This document shows, one piece after another, positions 46,354-57,274 of a DNA stretch of 64,000 nucleotides; position 1 is the first letter of the stretch; each line of letters opens with the position of its first letter. This stretch comes from Deuterostichococcus epilithicus (taxonomy: Eukaryota > Chlorophyta > Trebouxiophyceae > Prasiolales > Stichococcaceae): positions 2,728,001 through 2,792,000 of the forward strand of contig JAVTLE010000008.1 in assembly GCA_033439295.1 (NCBI GenBank), written 5' to 3'. A program made the position numbers and the translations under genes. The notes beneath the pieces were generated by a model. The model was not told where the DNA came from and searched no databases. It was given only the letters and a program-made list of their open reading frames with translations.

Positions 46354-49300
46354 ATGCCGCCGCTGGCCGTGGTGCTGGTAGCAGCCATTGTGTCAGATGC
46401 CTGCATAGCATCAACCGAGCCGCCAGTGAGCTGCCTCGACATGCACGGCCGCCCGGTGGACTGGTGCGCTTGAAGTCTTGCCCGACGAGTCCCTAATGCA
46501 TGTGTGTAACGCGCCGCGATACAAGTGGCGGCGCCAAGGCAATCGCCGCTCGGCAGGTACAACAACACCAGGACATGTGACGGTCTGCGTGGTAAGGAAA
46601 TTTACCTACAGGCCATCAAGAGCAGTGCTCAACAATCGGCATTCTCTGCACTTGTAGGTGGGTGGCACTGAAGTTTCCAGGTGGCGGCACCTACTCCTTT
46701 ATCGACCCCCACTCTCAGGCAGGCATTGCTGCCGTCTGCCATCGTGCTGCGATGGCTGCAACATGAAACACTCTCGCACAGGGATAGAACAGGGTGTTGC
46801 GACCCGGCCCAAAGGGCGCAACATCAGCAGGCCCTTCTTGTGAATGCCAGGTGTCAGAGCTCGAGGTGGCGCCAATCACATGGCTGGTTGCAGGTGGTGA
46901 ACGGATCGTACCAGTGGCAGGTCGCATACCGCCTGGACGAGGCGTCCGGCAGCGTGCTGGCATCCACCCTGCAGCAGCTGTACCCGCAATCGGTGAGCAA
47001 CCGACTCAGAAGATGGCAGAAGCGGTACAGCATGTAGCATCCAGCTATCCGGCCAGTGCGGTCAACTCAGCAGGCGCCAGCGGGGTTGGCTGCTGCTGCA
47101 GAGCGTCGGCCCGACGCGTTCCTCCATTTATCAGCATCAGCATCTGCTCAGGCTCTGGTAGGCGTAAAAGCAAGCCGGCGGCGTCCCAGGATTGCATCTG
47201 CGGCAAGACATTCTGCTGCTCCGGTTATTAACAACAGCCGTCGGAAGCTGAAAACCTCGTAACCTTGGATCCAGGATGATGTGGGCTACGCCATGTGGAA
47301 CGACGAGTTCCCTGGCGGCCAAACCTGGATAGCCGGCGCGCATGCAAAGGGGGTGCTCGCGTTTGGGCGCGACCACGGCTTCTGGCTGCTGCACTCGGTG
47401 CGCGGGCGGCTGCCGCCGCCGCCATCACACTGATCCGGATGATCTTTTGCCGCCGTTGCCCGCGCCTGTGTTCTTATTGGCACGTGTGGCATGCGTTGCA
47501 AGCAGAATCCCTGCTTTGAGCACGTGAAGCAGCCAGACGCACAGATACGCCGTGCTGCTGCTTTGCTCAACAGCCGCCGCGGTGCTACCGCCTGCCGTGT
47601 TGGTCCCTCCGTTGTGTCCCTTTGCAAAAGTTTGCTGATTTATGCACTCATGTCCTGTGCAGGTGCCGAAATTCCCTGCAGCACCCCGTATTTCCTGCCC
47701 CAACGGCGGGCGAGGCTACACTGGCATCGCCCCGGTTCGCCTGCGCTACTGCATACATCCCGGAAGCGCGCGTTATTGTGTTGGAGCCGGTTGCAGTGTC
47801 TCCTTCCAAGCATCCGGTTTGCTCTCGGATTGGCTGGTTGGGAGGCGGGCTCTCAAGAAACGGCGTGTCTGTTGAACATGCTGCTGCCGTCGAGGATAAG
47901 GGCGATCGCTTTCTCGAATATTTCCGGAGCGCAGCAAGCTGAGAGTCTGTGGAAGCGCGCCGCAAAAGCTTGACGATCCAGGCGCCGGGCTAAAGATTAG
48001 GACTTGGGCCCATGCATGGCTACTTTGTCGATGAGTCTTCTTCCAAACTCAGGCGCAACTGGTGTACGGGCAGAGCTTCTTGTGCGTCTCGGCCGCGGCG
48101 CCGCAACTGGACCTGATGGCGCTTGCCACAGGGGTAAGCAAGTTGCTGCATCAGCGGTGCATGCCATTATTCGCTTCAAACGTGGCATCAGTGCGACCGC
48201 TCGTTGCATCGGTGGCGATGCCCAACTCTTCAGACCCTGGACGCCTGCAGGCTGGCAGGGTTTAGGGTGTGCTTGCAGTCGAGATACTTCGAGTTGCTGG
48301 CCTGGGCGTCGACGGCGTTGGCAGCTACAGCCGCCTGCTAAGCAGGATTGTGTCGGCAGCGTCGCGGCCGACGCGGCATCCTGATGGGGCAACTTTTGCA
48401 ATTTTGCAGACGAGCGGGGTGTACATGTATGACTATCGGGTGCCGGCGCCGCTGCTGGGGCACCTACCGGCCGCGCAGGCGCTTATGGCCGCGGCGCCCT
48501 ACGGCCGGCCTGCCCTGGTGCCGGGTGTGTGCAGACACTCTCATTGGACGACTTTCTTTCGCATCGAGCCCGCCTCTGGACTGTATGCTTCAGGAGGCAG
48601 CAGGATCATGTGTCATTGCCGGAGGCAGCCAGGCAATGGCGCCAATGCCTGCATGCAGCTGTATCCTGCATCCCCCAAGTGTATGCATTTGGACGCCGGC
48701 TGGCAGGCTGGAGTTGACGCCCGTCCCTTGTGCTCAGGGGCGCCGCCAATGATTGCGGCGCAGCTCTCGGTCTCGCTCGCTGGGCAGGCGTTTGCAGTGT
48801 TTGCAAAATCGCCGACGGCGCTGAAGCCTATTGCCTTGTACGAAGATCTGGTGAGCCATGTGCATCTGCAACCCAGATTAATGAGCTTTGTTTGCTCTCG
48901 CTGAAGTTCGCGAGCTTTACTTCCATCTTGCCCGCACTGCATGCAGCAGGCTCCTAGCGGCTGCTCAGGCCAAGGTCCTGAGGGCAGGCAGGGCCAAGCA
49001 TGAGCATGCACAGGTGCCGGCACTTGCAGGTGGGACCCTTTTTCAAGTCTGCGATGACATGGGAGACCTGGCAACACGGTGAAAACCTACCCCAGGTACA
49101 TTGCGCCTTCGTTGGACTCGGGTGTCGGCCCAGCCAGAATCAGACCTTCCATTATAGCCAAACATGGCCCTTTTGAATTCGGCTAGCGCCCTCACCAAAT
49201 TCGGCACTACCTTTGCGTCTGCAGTCTGGGTCCTGCAAACATGTATGTGTTGCTGCATTGTTCTCTGCTCACAGGAGTGTGGCGGGTTTGGCAGCGGTAG

Positions 49301-50152
49301 TGGCTTCTCTTCCTTCACCATCGCCGCCCTGGAGGTGCCATCGGGCGCCAGCTGGACTGTGAACCAGGTACCTTGACATGCCACACAGTCTGACATGTAA
49401 ACTCGCGCAGAGCTGAGGAAGATGCAGATGCCAGATGCTGCAGCTGCTGCATCGGCGCGCTGTGACGGAGCACAGAGCTCTCTGCCGTGACGCTGCATCT
49501 TGGCTAGTCGCACACCACCTGTTGCAGAAGCTTTTGCTTCTGTTCGATATATTAGGACCGATGTCAACTTTGGACGGCAGTGCTGCGCAGGACCATGCAA
49601 AGTGGGGCGTCACCGCCGCCGCTCCGCCGGCCTGCTGCGGCCTGCCCGCTGGCGGCTCGCCGCTCGGCAGCGCCATCTGCATCGCCGACCAGAACAGGTG
49701 CTGGGCACACTTCGTGTGCCCTGTCACTGAGAACAACTGCCAGGTCAGGTGGAGCTCCCTGGCGCCTTGCCAGTTCAGTCGGGGCGGTGAGCTGGTCAGG
49801 CTTGTTGTTTAGAAGCCCGCAGCACCGCAGCAGGGTCGATCTGCTCTTGCCGCTGCGGTGCTGCTATGTTCCCATCCGCCACAAGGGCTACGCGGGCGGT
49901 TTCCTGTGCTTGCTGGGACGAGAAATGATCTCAGAAGCATCCTCCTCCTCTTTCTGTGACCGTCGACGTCATTGCAGGGCAGGCTTCTGGCCGCCATTCC
50001 TTCGTGGTACACGCAGGCAGTGGCACCAGAACGTGCGCGGCGGAGGGGCCATCTGCTTCGTGGCAAATGACGCCCTGTGGCGGGCATTCACCAGCATCAT
50101 AATGGCGCTGCAGCCCTGCGGCACAGCTGCAGCGGCCACGGCGCATGAGTGA
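46354..50152 (+). CDS. Deoxyribonuclease II family nuclease
   Basis: Twelve exons in phase: 46354-46463, 46658-46718, 46894-46992, 47275-47397, 47663-47734, 48053-48133, 48410-48524, 48738-48850, 49030-49095, 49275-49367, 49528-49697, 50017-50152, 412 residues. DNase II is an acid endonuclease of lysosome/vacuole or secreted space that cuts DNA without metal ions. The start ATG opens a signal peptide (MPPLAVVLVAAIVSDACIAS). Family landmarks follow: SCLDMHGRPVDWWVALKFP, YAMWNDEFP, the first catalytic-site histidine in GAHAKGVLAF, FWLLHSVPKFP, YGQSFLCVS, YMYDYRVPAPL, and the second catalytic histidine in QDHAKWGV, then RGGGAICFVANDALWRAF. Intron 2 needs a GC donor (CAG|GCAGGC at 46719). Length is a little above animal DNase II. 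Confidence 0.93.
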
Positions 50153-50732
50153 CGCCGCCCTGGGTCGATGATGTCAGCATTGTTGCGCTCATAGCGTTGC
50201 GCCACCATAGGTGGGACATCTTCACCTAAGCCACATGGTCCCTGCAAATGCAGTTGTTTGGCGTTGTGCATGCTTGTCTCGGCCCACTACGACGCTGGTG
50301 GTTTGCGGCCAGTGCCCCTGACGACCGCGTAGTGTCATTGTAGCGCAGGTGGCATGAGATGGTCGAGGCTTGCCGGTGCACCCCAATCAAGGCGGCCCTC
50401 TTTTGCATGAACGTGCAAGACCACACGCCAACGAAGACCGCGCCCTCGCAGATGGCAACCCACTCAAAGAAGGCTTTCTGATTGCGTGTCGCGACTTTGG
50501 TTTCATGACAGCCAGCAGTCCTGCATGCTTGAGCAGCTCGTGGTTGATGACAGTCTGGATACAATAGAAGCAACTAGCACACGACAGGTAGTAAGTGGTG
50601 GCACTTCTGCCACTTATAAAAGTATGAACCGCTGCATCTACACGATCCAGCTCTTTATCGTCCTGCCTGTGCCCACAGATGGTAAAGGAGCCACTTATGA
50701 GCAGGGCACCCATGTTGAACGAGTGTAAGCAC
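50153..50732. other. Intergenic, between DNase II and hAT element
   Basis: No gene supported. The 3' UTR of DNase II should lie in the first part. The last eight bases (50725-50732) are the left target-site duplication of the transposon. Confidence 0.4.
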
Positions 50733-51585
50733 CAGGGTTCGGCCGAACGGCAAACGCGTCTGAACGTGAACGCGTTCGGAACGCGTTTAAACGTTTCTGA
50801 TGCTGGGAAGCCCTCTCCAAACGCGCTTCAAACGGCAAACGCGGTTGCTGCGGATTCCTTCCGATCCCTGGCTCTTTTGTCACATTCCTGCCAGCCTTTG
50901 ATGCCCAGAGGCTATCCAAAGGCTGATAGAAGGCCTTTGATGACCACGATGGGGTCGTGGACCTGTCAAAACAGGGCCAAGCACCAGCAAATGAGTCGGG
51001 GCGCTGTGTGACTGGCTTCTGGAAACTTCTGATGCAGACTCTTTCCTTCGCTGCCGTATGTTGGCCAGCTTATGTTGGCTTGCTTGCGCTGCAGCCCCAA
51101 GCTCCTGGCAGCGCGTCCGTGCCGCTACAAAGTCGCTGTCGCTCTCGCTGCACGTGCAACCCCCGACACCCCGCCCCTTGAAATGCAGGATGTGTGCACG
51201 GATGCGCGCAGGCCCACCCTGAACTTCTTTCGAGCAGAACTGACAAGTAAGAGTTTTGCCCTCTGTGGTCACGAACTTCCACTCCTCTGCCATCGATGGC
51301 TCGACGTGATGGGCACAGTGGAAGCTGAGAGTGCTGTGGCTACGGATCGAGGCAGCTTAGAGTGCAGCTGTGATGCGTTGTTGATGTCCTCGAGCACAGC
51401 CGACGGCCTTACTGGTGGTGCAACGCGGCTGGCGCGGATCTTGGCCTAGTCACTGTCAGCATTACCTCATCCCCAGCTGGGCTGCCGTTCACGGTGGACG
51501 TTTGAACGCGTTTGCCGTTCAAACGCGTTTCAAACGCGTTCAACGGCAGCTCAAAAACACCAAACGTGCGTTTGGCCGAACCCTG
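50733..51585. mobile_element. Short hAT-type DNA transposon with terminal inverted repeats and 8-bp target duplication
   Basis: Left end CAGGGTTCGGCCGAACG; the right end read inward is CAGGGTTCGGCCAAACG. The flanks are GTAAGCAC (50725-50732) and GTAAGCAT (51586-51593), an 8-bp target-site duplication with one mismatch. Both CAGGG-type ends and 8-bp duplications are hAT hallmarks. Just inside each end are many AACGCGTT/AAACGCG motifs in both orientations (50755-50845 and 51495-51560), probably transposase-binding subterminal repeats. At 853 bp, with only a BED-finger fragment inside, it is non-autonomous. Confidence 0.85.
50880..51293 (-). pseudogene. BED zinc-finger fragment of a hAT transposase
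   Basis: Begins at an ATG at 51293 with EEWKFVTTEGKTLTCQFCSK, then RIRAHILHFKGRGVGGC, the Cys/Cys/His layout of the BED finger that opens many hAT transposases. The following residues (VAARTRCQELGAAAQ) resemble the linker. The catalytic RNase-H-like domain and dimerisation region are absent, so it cannot transpose on its own. It might still make a DNA-binding peptide. Confidence 0.7.
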
Positions 51586-51796
51586 GTAAGCATCCACCGA
51601 CAATGCCACTGGCTGGTAGTGCTTGCGAGTGGGACGACCAGCATGCGACGGCAGAAGACAACACACAATAGCACCGCGAGTGCCGTGGTGCGAGCGAGGA
51701 AAGAACAGATGATGCAAAATAGGGTGTAGGTAAGTGCCAACAACCAGAGTTGATTAACGGTCCAAGACGCAAGACGCACGGCAAAAGATTATCTGT

Positions 51797-51908
51797 TTTC
51801 GGTGCGTCGATTCGAACGACGGACCTGAGGGTTACCGAGAAGGTAAGCCGGCAATTTTGCCAGCAGGTCGTATGGGCCCTCCACGCTAAACCACTGCGCC
51901 ACACCGAA
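51797..51908 (-). tRNA. tRNA-Met (CAT) with a 38-nt intron
   Basis: Read on the minus strand: 7-bp acceptor stem TTCGGTG/CACCGAA, D arm GCGC-loop-GCGT, anticodon stem GAGGG/CCCTC with loop CCCATAA (anticodon CAT), 5-base variable loop AGGTC, T arm CGTCG-TTCGAAT-CGACG, discriminator A. A 38-nt intron sits at the canonical place after position 37. Mature length is 74 nt. Box A (TGGCGCAGTGG) and box B (GTTCGAATC) are good, and a TTTT terminator follows about 15 nt downstream. Three G:C pairs at the base of the anticodon stem and the CCCATAA loop are initiator-like, but the TTCGAAT loop and T1:A72 end differ from usual initiators. Confidence 0.88.
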
Positions 51909-53195
51909 CATCCACAATGGATCGAGATGGAATACAACAAATTCTTCAGAATATGATGCTGCTGTGGCTGCAGCCCCATTTAAGCGGCGGAGTAACAGCT
52001 TTGCCACAGGGTCATGGCGCCATGCACTTCGGAAGCGAGCGTGCGCGTGGCGGCCGAGCCACCGAAGCTGGAACTGGAGGCGCCTTTGATGGCTGCTTGT
52101 GAGCTCCCCCCCCTTTGCGGAGCAAACACACTGTGTGATTGCTGACCCTTCACAGGCCAGAAACTGCCGGCCAAGCCAAGCAAGGTGCGCAGAGCGATGC
52201 GGCTCACACCCTTTGGCTTGATCTGCGCCAGGGCATGTTTGAGGCCCCACAAATTGAGCAGCTGCAGCAGGCCGGCTGTGCCTCGGCAGAGCAAGCGGAG
52301 AACTTGCAGAGGCTCTGAGGCTGTATGTGGGCACCTTGGCAGGCACTGCGGTGACTTGCTGAATAGCTGCAGGGTGTCCGCATGGTGGTGCCTGACACGG
52401 TGTGTAAACAACATGCGGTCTGCTAGTTCATCTGCGATATTCAAATGCTGGGCCTTTGCTTGCGCTCGGCCTTCACAGGTGCCGCCCAAGCCCGCCGGGC
52501 CTGATGGCTACGATTCACAGCAATGCGGCAGCGGGTTGTCTTGGGAGGCATACTGTCTCAAGCACGTGCTGGAAAACATGTGGGGTGGTGGGAGGGGCCT
52601 GTGACACGCATGACGCTGCATATTTGCCTCCAGAGGCCTGGCATGAATGCCATGAACGCCATGCCGCCATGTGGTTCGGCAGCGTGCATCGATGCGTGTG
52701 GACGGGTTTGTCAGCCTTCTCCAGCGTCACGCCATCATGGACGACAGCCACTGAGTGATGCGTTGCCCGCCAGCTGACGCGAGACGGATATACACCAAGT
52801 CCCAAGCCCGGAGGGCTAGAAGGGTGCCAATTTTGGGGTGAAAACCCACTGTCATTGTTCAAGTAGGAAAGCTGTCAAAAAATGCGCAACTACCTCGGCG
52901 GACAAAACAAACATGCGCGAACATGAATACTGTCCCCGCACTAAACAGAAACCAAAGTGTAGAGGCGCAAGCATGAAGTTGCTCGTGCTTGCTAGATTGT
53001 AGGAAGGCTTACTAGATATATATGTTTACGTACGGCGCGCAGACCTACTGAGCTGGATGTGGTTGGGGCATAACCAAATTGCCATAGTTGTCGTGCAATA
53101 CCAAAGTCAATCCATCCACCTGTCGCTTACCTGCACATAGCAGCCACTGCCTTTGCATAGAATGTTCCCAGCATGCACAGGCACGCAAGTGCAGC
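51909..53195. other. Gene-poor region
   Basis: Contains open stretches on both strands around 52000-52600 that cannot be tied to ATG starts, splice sites or known motifs. AT-richer DNA lies at 52850-53080. No feature is supported. Confidence 0.35.
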
Positions 53196-54067
53196 TCATG
53201 TGCGGTATGCATCGACCTCTGCTTCCACGCGCGGCTCGTCCGCCTTCAGCAGCTCGCCCATGACCGCCACCACTGCTCCTTCCACCTTACTTCCGCTACA
53301 CTTCAGCAGCCATGAGGCGGGCTCTGGGGGCGGTCGCTGCGGCGGCGGCTGCGGCTGTGGAGGAGGACGGATGTAGCGGCTGCCTCGGCGCCTGTTACCG
53401 CCGCTGCAGCCTTGAAGTCGCCATGATAGGTGCCGCTGTCTGATCTTCAGTTTGTAGGCGGCACGCCAGTGGGCATTCTGATATACCACGGCAGGCGTAA
53501 GGCGAGGGAAATTGCGTAGCAGGTTGCTGTCGGGGCATGTGGTCTTTGGCAAAGTCGTTTGGCAACCATGGCATTGGCCTTGGTTAGGTATGGCGGTGTC
53601 GTAGCTCTGAACCTGCATGCTGGATCAGAGCGTTGCCAATGCAGCGCCTGTACGCTGCGCCTCGGAATTCAATGAGAACCTCTGAGTGCCGGTGCGGCAT
53701 CGAACCAAGCAACAGCAGCTGCTACTGCAAGGTTCGGCCTGCAGTCGTAGGCCTGCCATGGGGTCCGAACCGCAGGGTGCCAGATAGCCCCAGATCCAAG
53801 GCAGCCAGCTCCACAATCTGCACGGAAGCCAGGCAACCGACCACACGGCCGGCTGCCGCACCTGTCCCACAGGAAGACGCTGCCCGTCAGCTGCGCCGCC
53901 GCGGGCGCGCCGCCGTGCAGCAAGCGCAGCACGCCGCCGAGCGCCAGCGTGCCCGCCGCCGGCGGGTCGGCGCCGAACCCCAGGCGCTCCATGCCGGCGA
54001 GGCCCGCGCCGGCCGCCATGCCGCTGCCGGCCCAGGCGCCCCAGTTGACGCTGACGGCCACGCTGCC
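53196..54067 (-). pseudogene. Polyketide synthase ketoreductase fragment
   Basis: The exon 54067-53862 reads GSVAVSVNWGAWAGSGMAAG, then MERLGFGADPPAAGTLALGG and GSVFLWDR. This is the conserved end of a type I PKS ketoreductase domain (VNWGAW-GMA motif). Downstream near 53290-53196 a short acidic helix region (AVVAVMGELLKADEP) resembles the start of a carrier domain but lacks the DSL motif with the phosphopantetheine serine, then stops. The NADPH-binding and catalytic parts of the ketoreductase are not found upstream. Either a broken remnant or a poorly resolved end of a gene with long introns. Confidence 0.45.
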
Positions 54068-55549
54068 CTGCACAGCCGGTTGCATGAGCCGCATGCCTCT
54101 GTGCTGCTACTCGTCAGTTTTTGTCGGGGGCTCGCCTGGCTGACCGCTCTTGATGCACATAAAAGCACCTGGGGTATCGTTTCTCCTGGCATCATGAACG
54201 ACCGTGACCGCGTGCTGAGTGTGCAGCCGTTCTAGAACCTCAGGCAAAGCCAGATCGGTCAAACTCTGGCTGCGCCTGCAGGCCCGAATTGCTGCGCACT
54301 TAGCACCCGGTTTTGCATAACATTATCGCACGTCAAAGCCATCAATGCCGGCGACCTGCGCCCGCTCCCGCAGCACGATCGGCTCCGACGGCGACTCGAG
54401 CAGCGCTGCCTGCGGCAGCTCCGAAAGGCCCGCACACACCGCTGATAGGTCCCTGCGCGGGGGAAGTGACGGCTCGAGCCCTTCATGTCTGCTTGAATCA
54501 GCTCACGCTCAGGCGCAGGGCTGCCAGCGGCCGGTCCTGCTGACATGCGCCGCTGCTCATCAATCATGGGCACCGGCAAGAGTGGGACTTGTCCTTTCTC
54601 TGAGGATGCACGCGGTGTGATGCTGCAGCTGTACGCTCCGATAAGTTTTCCGGAACTTGAGGACGGTGGAAGTGCGAGGATGCGCAATCCCAACTCTCGT
54701 CCGGGTGCTTCACAGTGGCATGATGGCGCTTCCTGCTGGCCGCCCGAGCTGGACCGCCTGTGCACTAGACAGATCCCTTCAGGTCAACGGCATCACCAGA
54801 CAATGCTGCTGCGTCGGAACTTCATGTCCTTTGGCGAATGCCATCCATGCCTGCAGCTGTGCACGGTCGGAAGACACATGCAACGAGTGCGCATCTTGAG
54901 CATACTCTGGCGAGAGCTGCAACGGCCTCTGGTACACAGCTGCCAACATGCATGATTCGGAACTCAACCAAAAGGCTTCCAATAGTCTCATGCATGCTGC
55001 CCAGAATGGATTGCCTGTCGACGATGGCCGCTCACAGCAGATTCAGCAGTCGGGCATCATCAGCTGGCGGCCCCGTACAGAACCGGACCACACCTGCTGG
55101 CTGAGCCTCGCCATTGTCGGGCTGCCAGATCGGCAGCACCGTCTCCAGCAGCTGAGTGCAGAACCGGTTCTGAAGTCAAGACCGTGTCGGACAATGCGCT
55201 TCACGGTCCAAATGATTACCAAGCTTGATGCAACGTTGCTGACAGGCTTTGAAATGCAGTCGATAGATCCTTGTGGCACGGCAATGCATGCAACATATCG
55301 GATTACCGAAACCAAGAAAGCGCGCACCTTGTCGACGACATTCGATCCGAAAGGCTGGGCGAGTGGTGCGTGCAGCTGGTTGCCGGTCGATTTGGTATTT
55401 GATCCTAGCTGAGTGTCATTGCTGTCTCAATGCCTGCCGCTGTGGCACTACCAGCAGCAGCGGCGGCCGCATTTGAATGCGCAAGGTGAACCTATGGCTT
55501 CCACCACAGGGCGGCCTCACTGGGCGGCGCCCTGTTGCTCTAGCAGGCA
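54068..55549. other. Region between PKS fragment and mTERF array
   Basis: A minus-strand stretch at about 54440-54340 (SELPQAALLESPSEPIVLRE) looks coding but could not be joined to anything. A plus-strand open stretch 54948-55412 has no recognised motif or intron support. I call no gene. Confidence 0.35.
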
Positions 55550-55785
55550 ACTGTCGGCTCCAGGGTAACACTGCGCTCGGCGCATCGCCGGCAGCCTCTC
55601 TTTTGCACATCTACCTGGCTATCTGGCTGTCGATCAGAGCTGGACACGGGTTTTGGACATTCCATTTCAGCTATGGACGTCATATGACCACCAGGAGCTT
55701 GCACCTCCGACCCTTGCAGCTTTGATATTTGATTCGTGAGGCTTTGTTATGTGAGCAACAGCGGGTCGGTAAGCTCGGGGATACT

Positions 55786-57274
55786 ATGACATCACCTGCA
55801 GCGGCCGCAGTGCTTGCGCGGCGACCCGCCTCCCTGGAAGACTGCAGCAGCCAACATCAGGGCCGGGTGTCCCTGCTGTCACTGCATCTGCGTGCGTCAG
55901 TCCCTCAGTGCAGCACCGCCACGGTCAGCAGGCTGCTGCCGCGCCGCTCGCAGACCTGGCAGGCCCGCCGCTCTGCAACAGGTTGGCGACCACACGCCAC
56001 GCCCGGTAGTGTGAGGATGCAACGTTCTGTAGAAATTGCGAGCACGGCCTCGATCACTGCAGCCATGCCGACATGTGCTCGCAGGCGCGCAGCTGCAGTA
56101 CTATGCCGGGAGCAGAAAAGCAGCAGCAGCAGCACCAGCAGCAGCGGCTTTGGTATCCCTGGCACATGGCAGCGTGCGGCAAGCTCGCAATCAGCGCGGC
56201 GCAGCAGCGGCAAGCAGCCCCGCAAACAGCAGCTTGAAAGATGGCGAAGATGGCGGCAGCCGTGACGCGACGCACGCTGGCTGGGAGCCCGCCTGCGCAG
56301 ACATGCTGTCGCACGAGCTCGGCGTAAGCACTGCAGAGGCCGCTGGCTGGCTCGACAAGGCCGCCCGCAAGCGCGAGCTGGCAGCAACCAAGCAGCCGTC
56401 TGGCGGTGTGGCGCAGGCGCCGGCAGCTATCAGTGCGGCAGGGGTGCAGCAACTGGTGGATGTTCTCAACAGCGACCTCGGCCTGCAGACAGCTAGCATG
56501 GCGGCGCTGCTGCGGGAGTGGCCACGCTACCTGGCCTGCGACCCAGCGCAGCCGAAGAGCGTCGCAGTTTTCTTCCGGCAGCAGCTTCGCTTGACCTTTG
56601 CCAAGGCTGCGGCCCTGCTACGCCTGCAGCCAGTGATGCTAGGCACCCCTGTGGCGGACCTGCGCCAGCGGCGGGACAGCTGGCAGCGCAGCCTGGGCCT
56701 CAATGATGCGCAGCTGGAGCGCATGCTCGGGAGGCAGCCGGTGCTGCTGACCCTCACGGCCAGCGGCATCGAGCAGCGGGCTGCGGTGCTGCTGGAATGG
56801 TGCTGTGGCCTCGGCTGGACGCCAGAGGACGTCGCCAAGACGGCGTCCCAAGAGCCACGCATCCTGTCAAGCAAGATCACTACACTGCAGACCAACCTTG
56901 ACCGGCTGGTAACGGCATGCAGCCTGACCCAGCAGCAAGCCGCAACCCTGTGCCGCAGCCAGCCGACCCTGCTGCAAATTAACTTGACGACACCCAACAG
57001 GCTGCGCAAGCTGGACTTCCTGCAGACAGTCATTGGGCGGCCGCTGGTGGCCATTGCGCAGTCTCCGGCCTACATCACGTGCTCGCTGCGGGACCGCATC
57101 GCGCCGCGCACTTACTTCATGCGGGCGCGGGGCAGGGCGCTGAGCCCGAGCCTGGCCTACCTGGCGCCTGCGCAGCCCCAATTCTGTAGGCAATGCCGCT
57201 GCACGGAGGCGGAGTATGAGCAGTGGGTGGCGGCTTGGCGACTGACGCCGGAGGGGCGGGAATGGGGAGTCTGA
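55786..57274 (+). CDS. mTERF-like protein, tandem copy 1
   Basis: Two exons, 55786-55981 and 56085-57274, joined in phase 1, 461 residues. mTERF proteins are helical-repeat nucleic-acid binders of mitochondria and chloroplasts acting in organelle transcription, splicing and translation. The first exon is an Arg/Ser/Ala-rich, acid-poor leader (MTSPAAAAVLARRP to RRSQTWQARRSAT) typical of an organelle transit peptide. After an Ala-rich linker come about six mTERF repeats with the usual LG-L-xxxx-P pattern (REWPRYLACDP, LRLQPVMLG, LGLNDAQLERMLGRQPVLL, GWTPEDVAKTASQEPRIL, CRSQPTLLQINL). The conserved end is DRIAPRTYFMRARG...CRQCRCTEAEYEQWV, shared by all copies. The most diverged of the three. Confidence 0.85.

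Noticed and set aside
51980-52604. Overlapping open frames on both strands of 139 to 169 codons
   Set aside because: The minus frame starts with TTG, no motif is recognisable, and both strands being open is common in GC-rich DNA.
54948-55412. Plus-strand 154-codon open frame beginning MHDSELNQKASN
   Set aside because: No domain, no poly(A) motif and composition unlike neighbouring genes; left uncalled.
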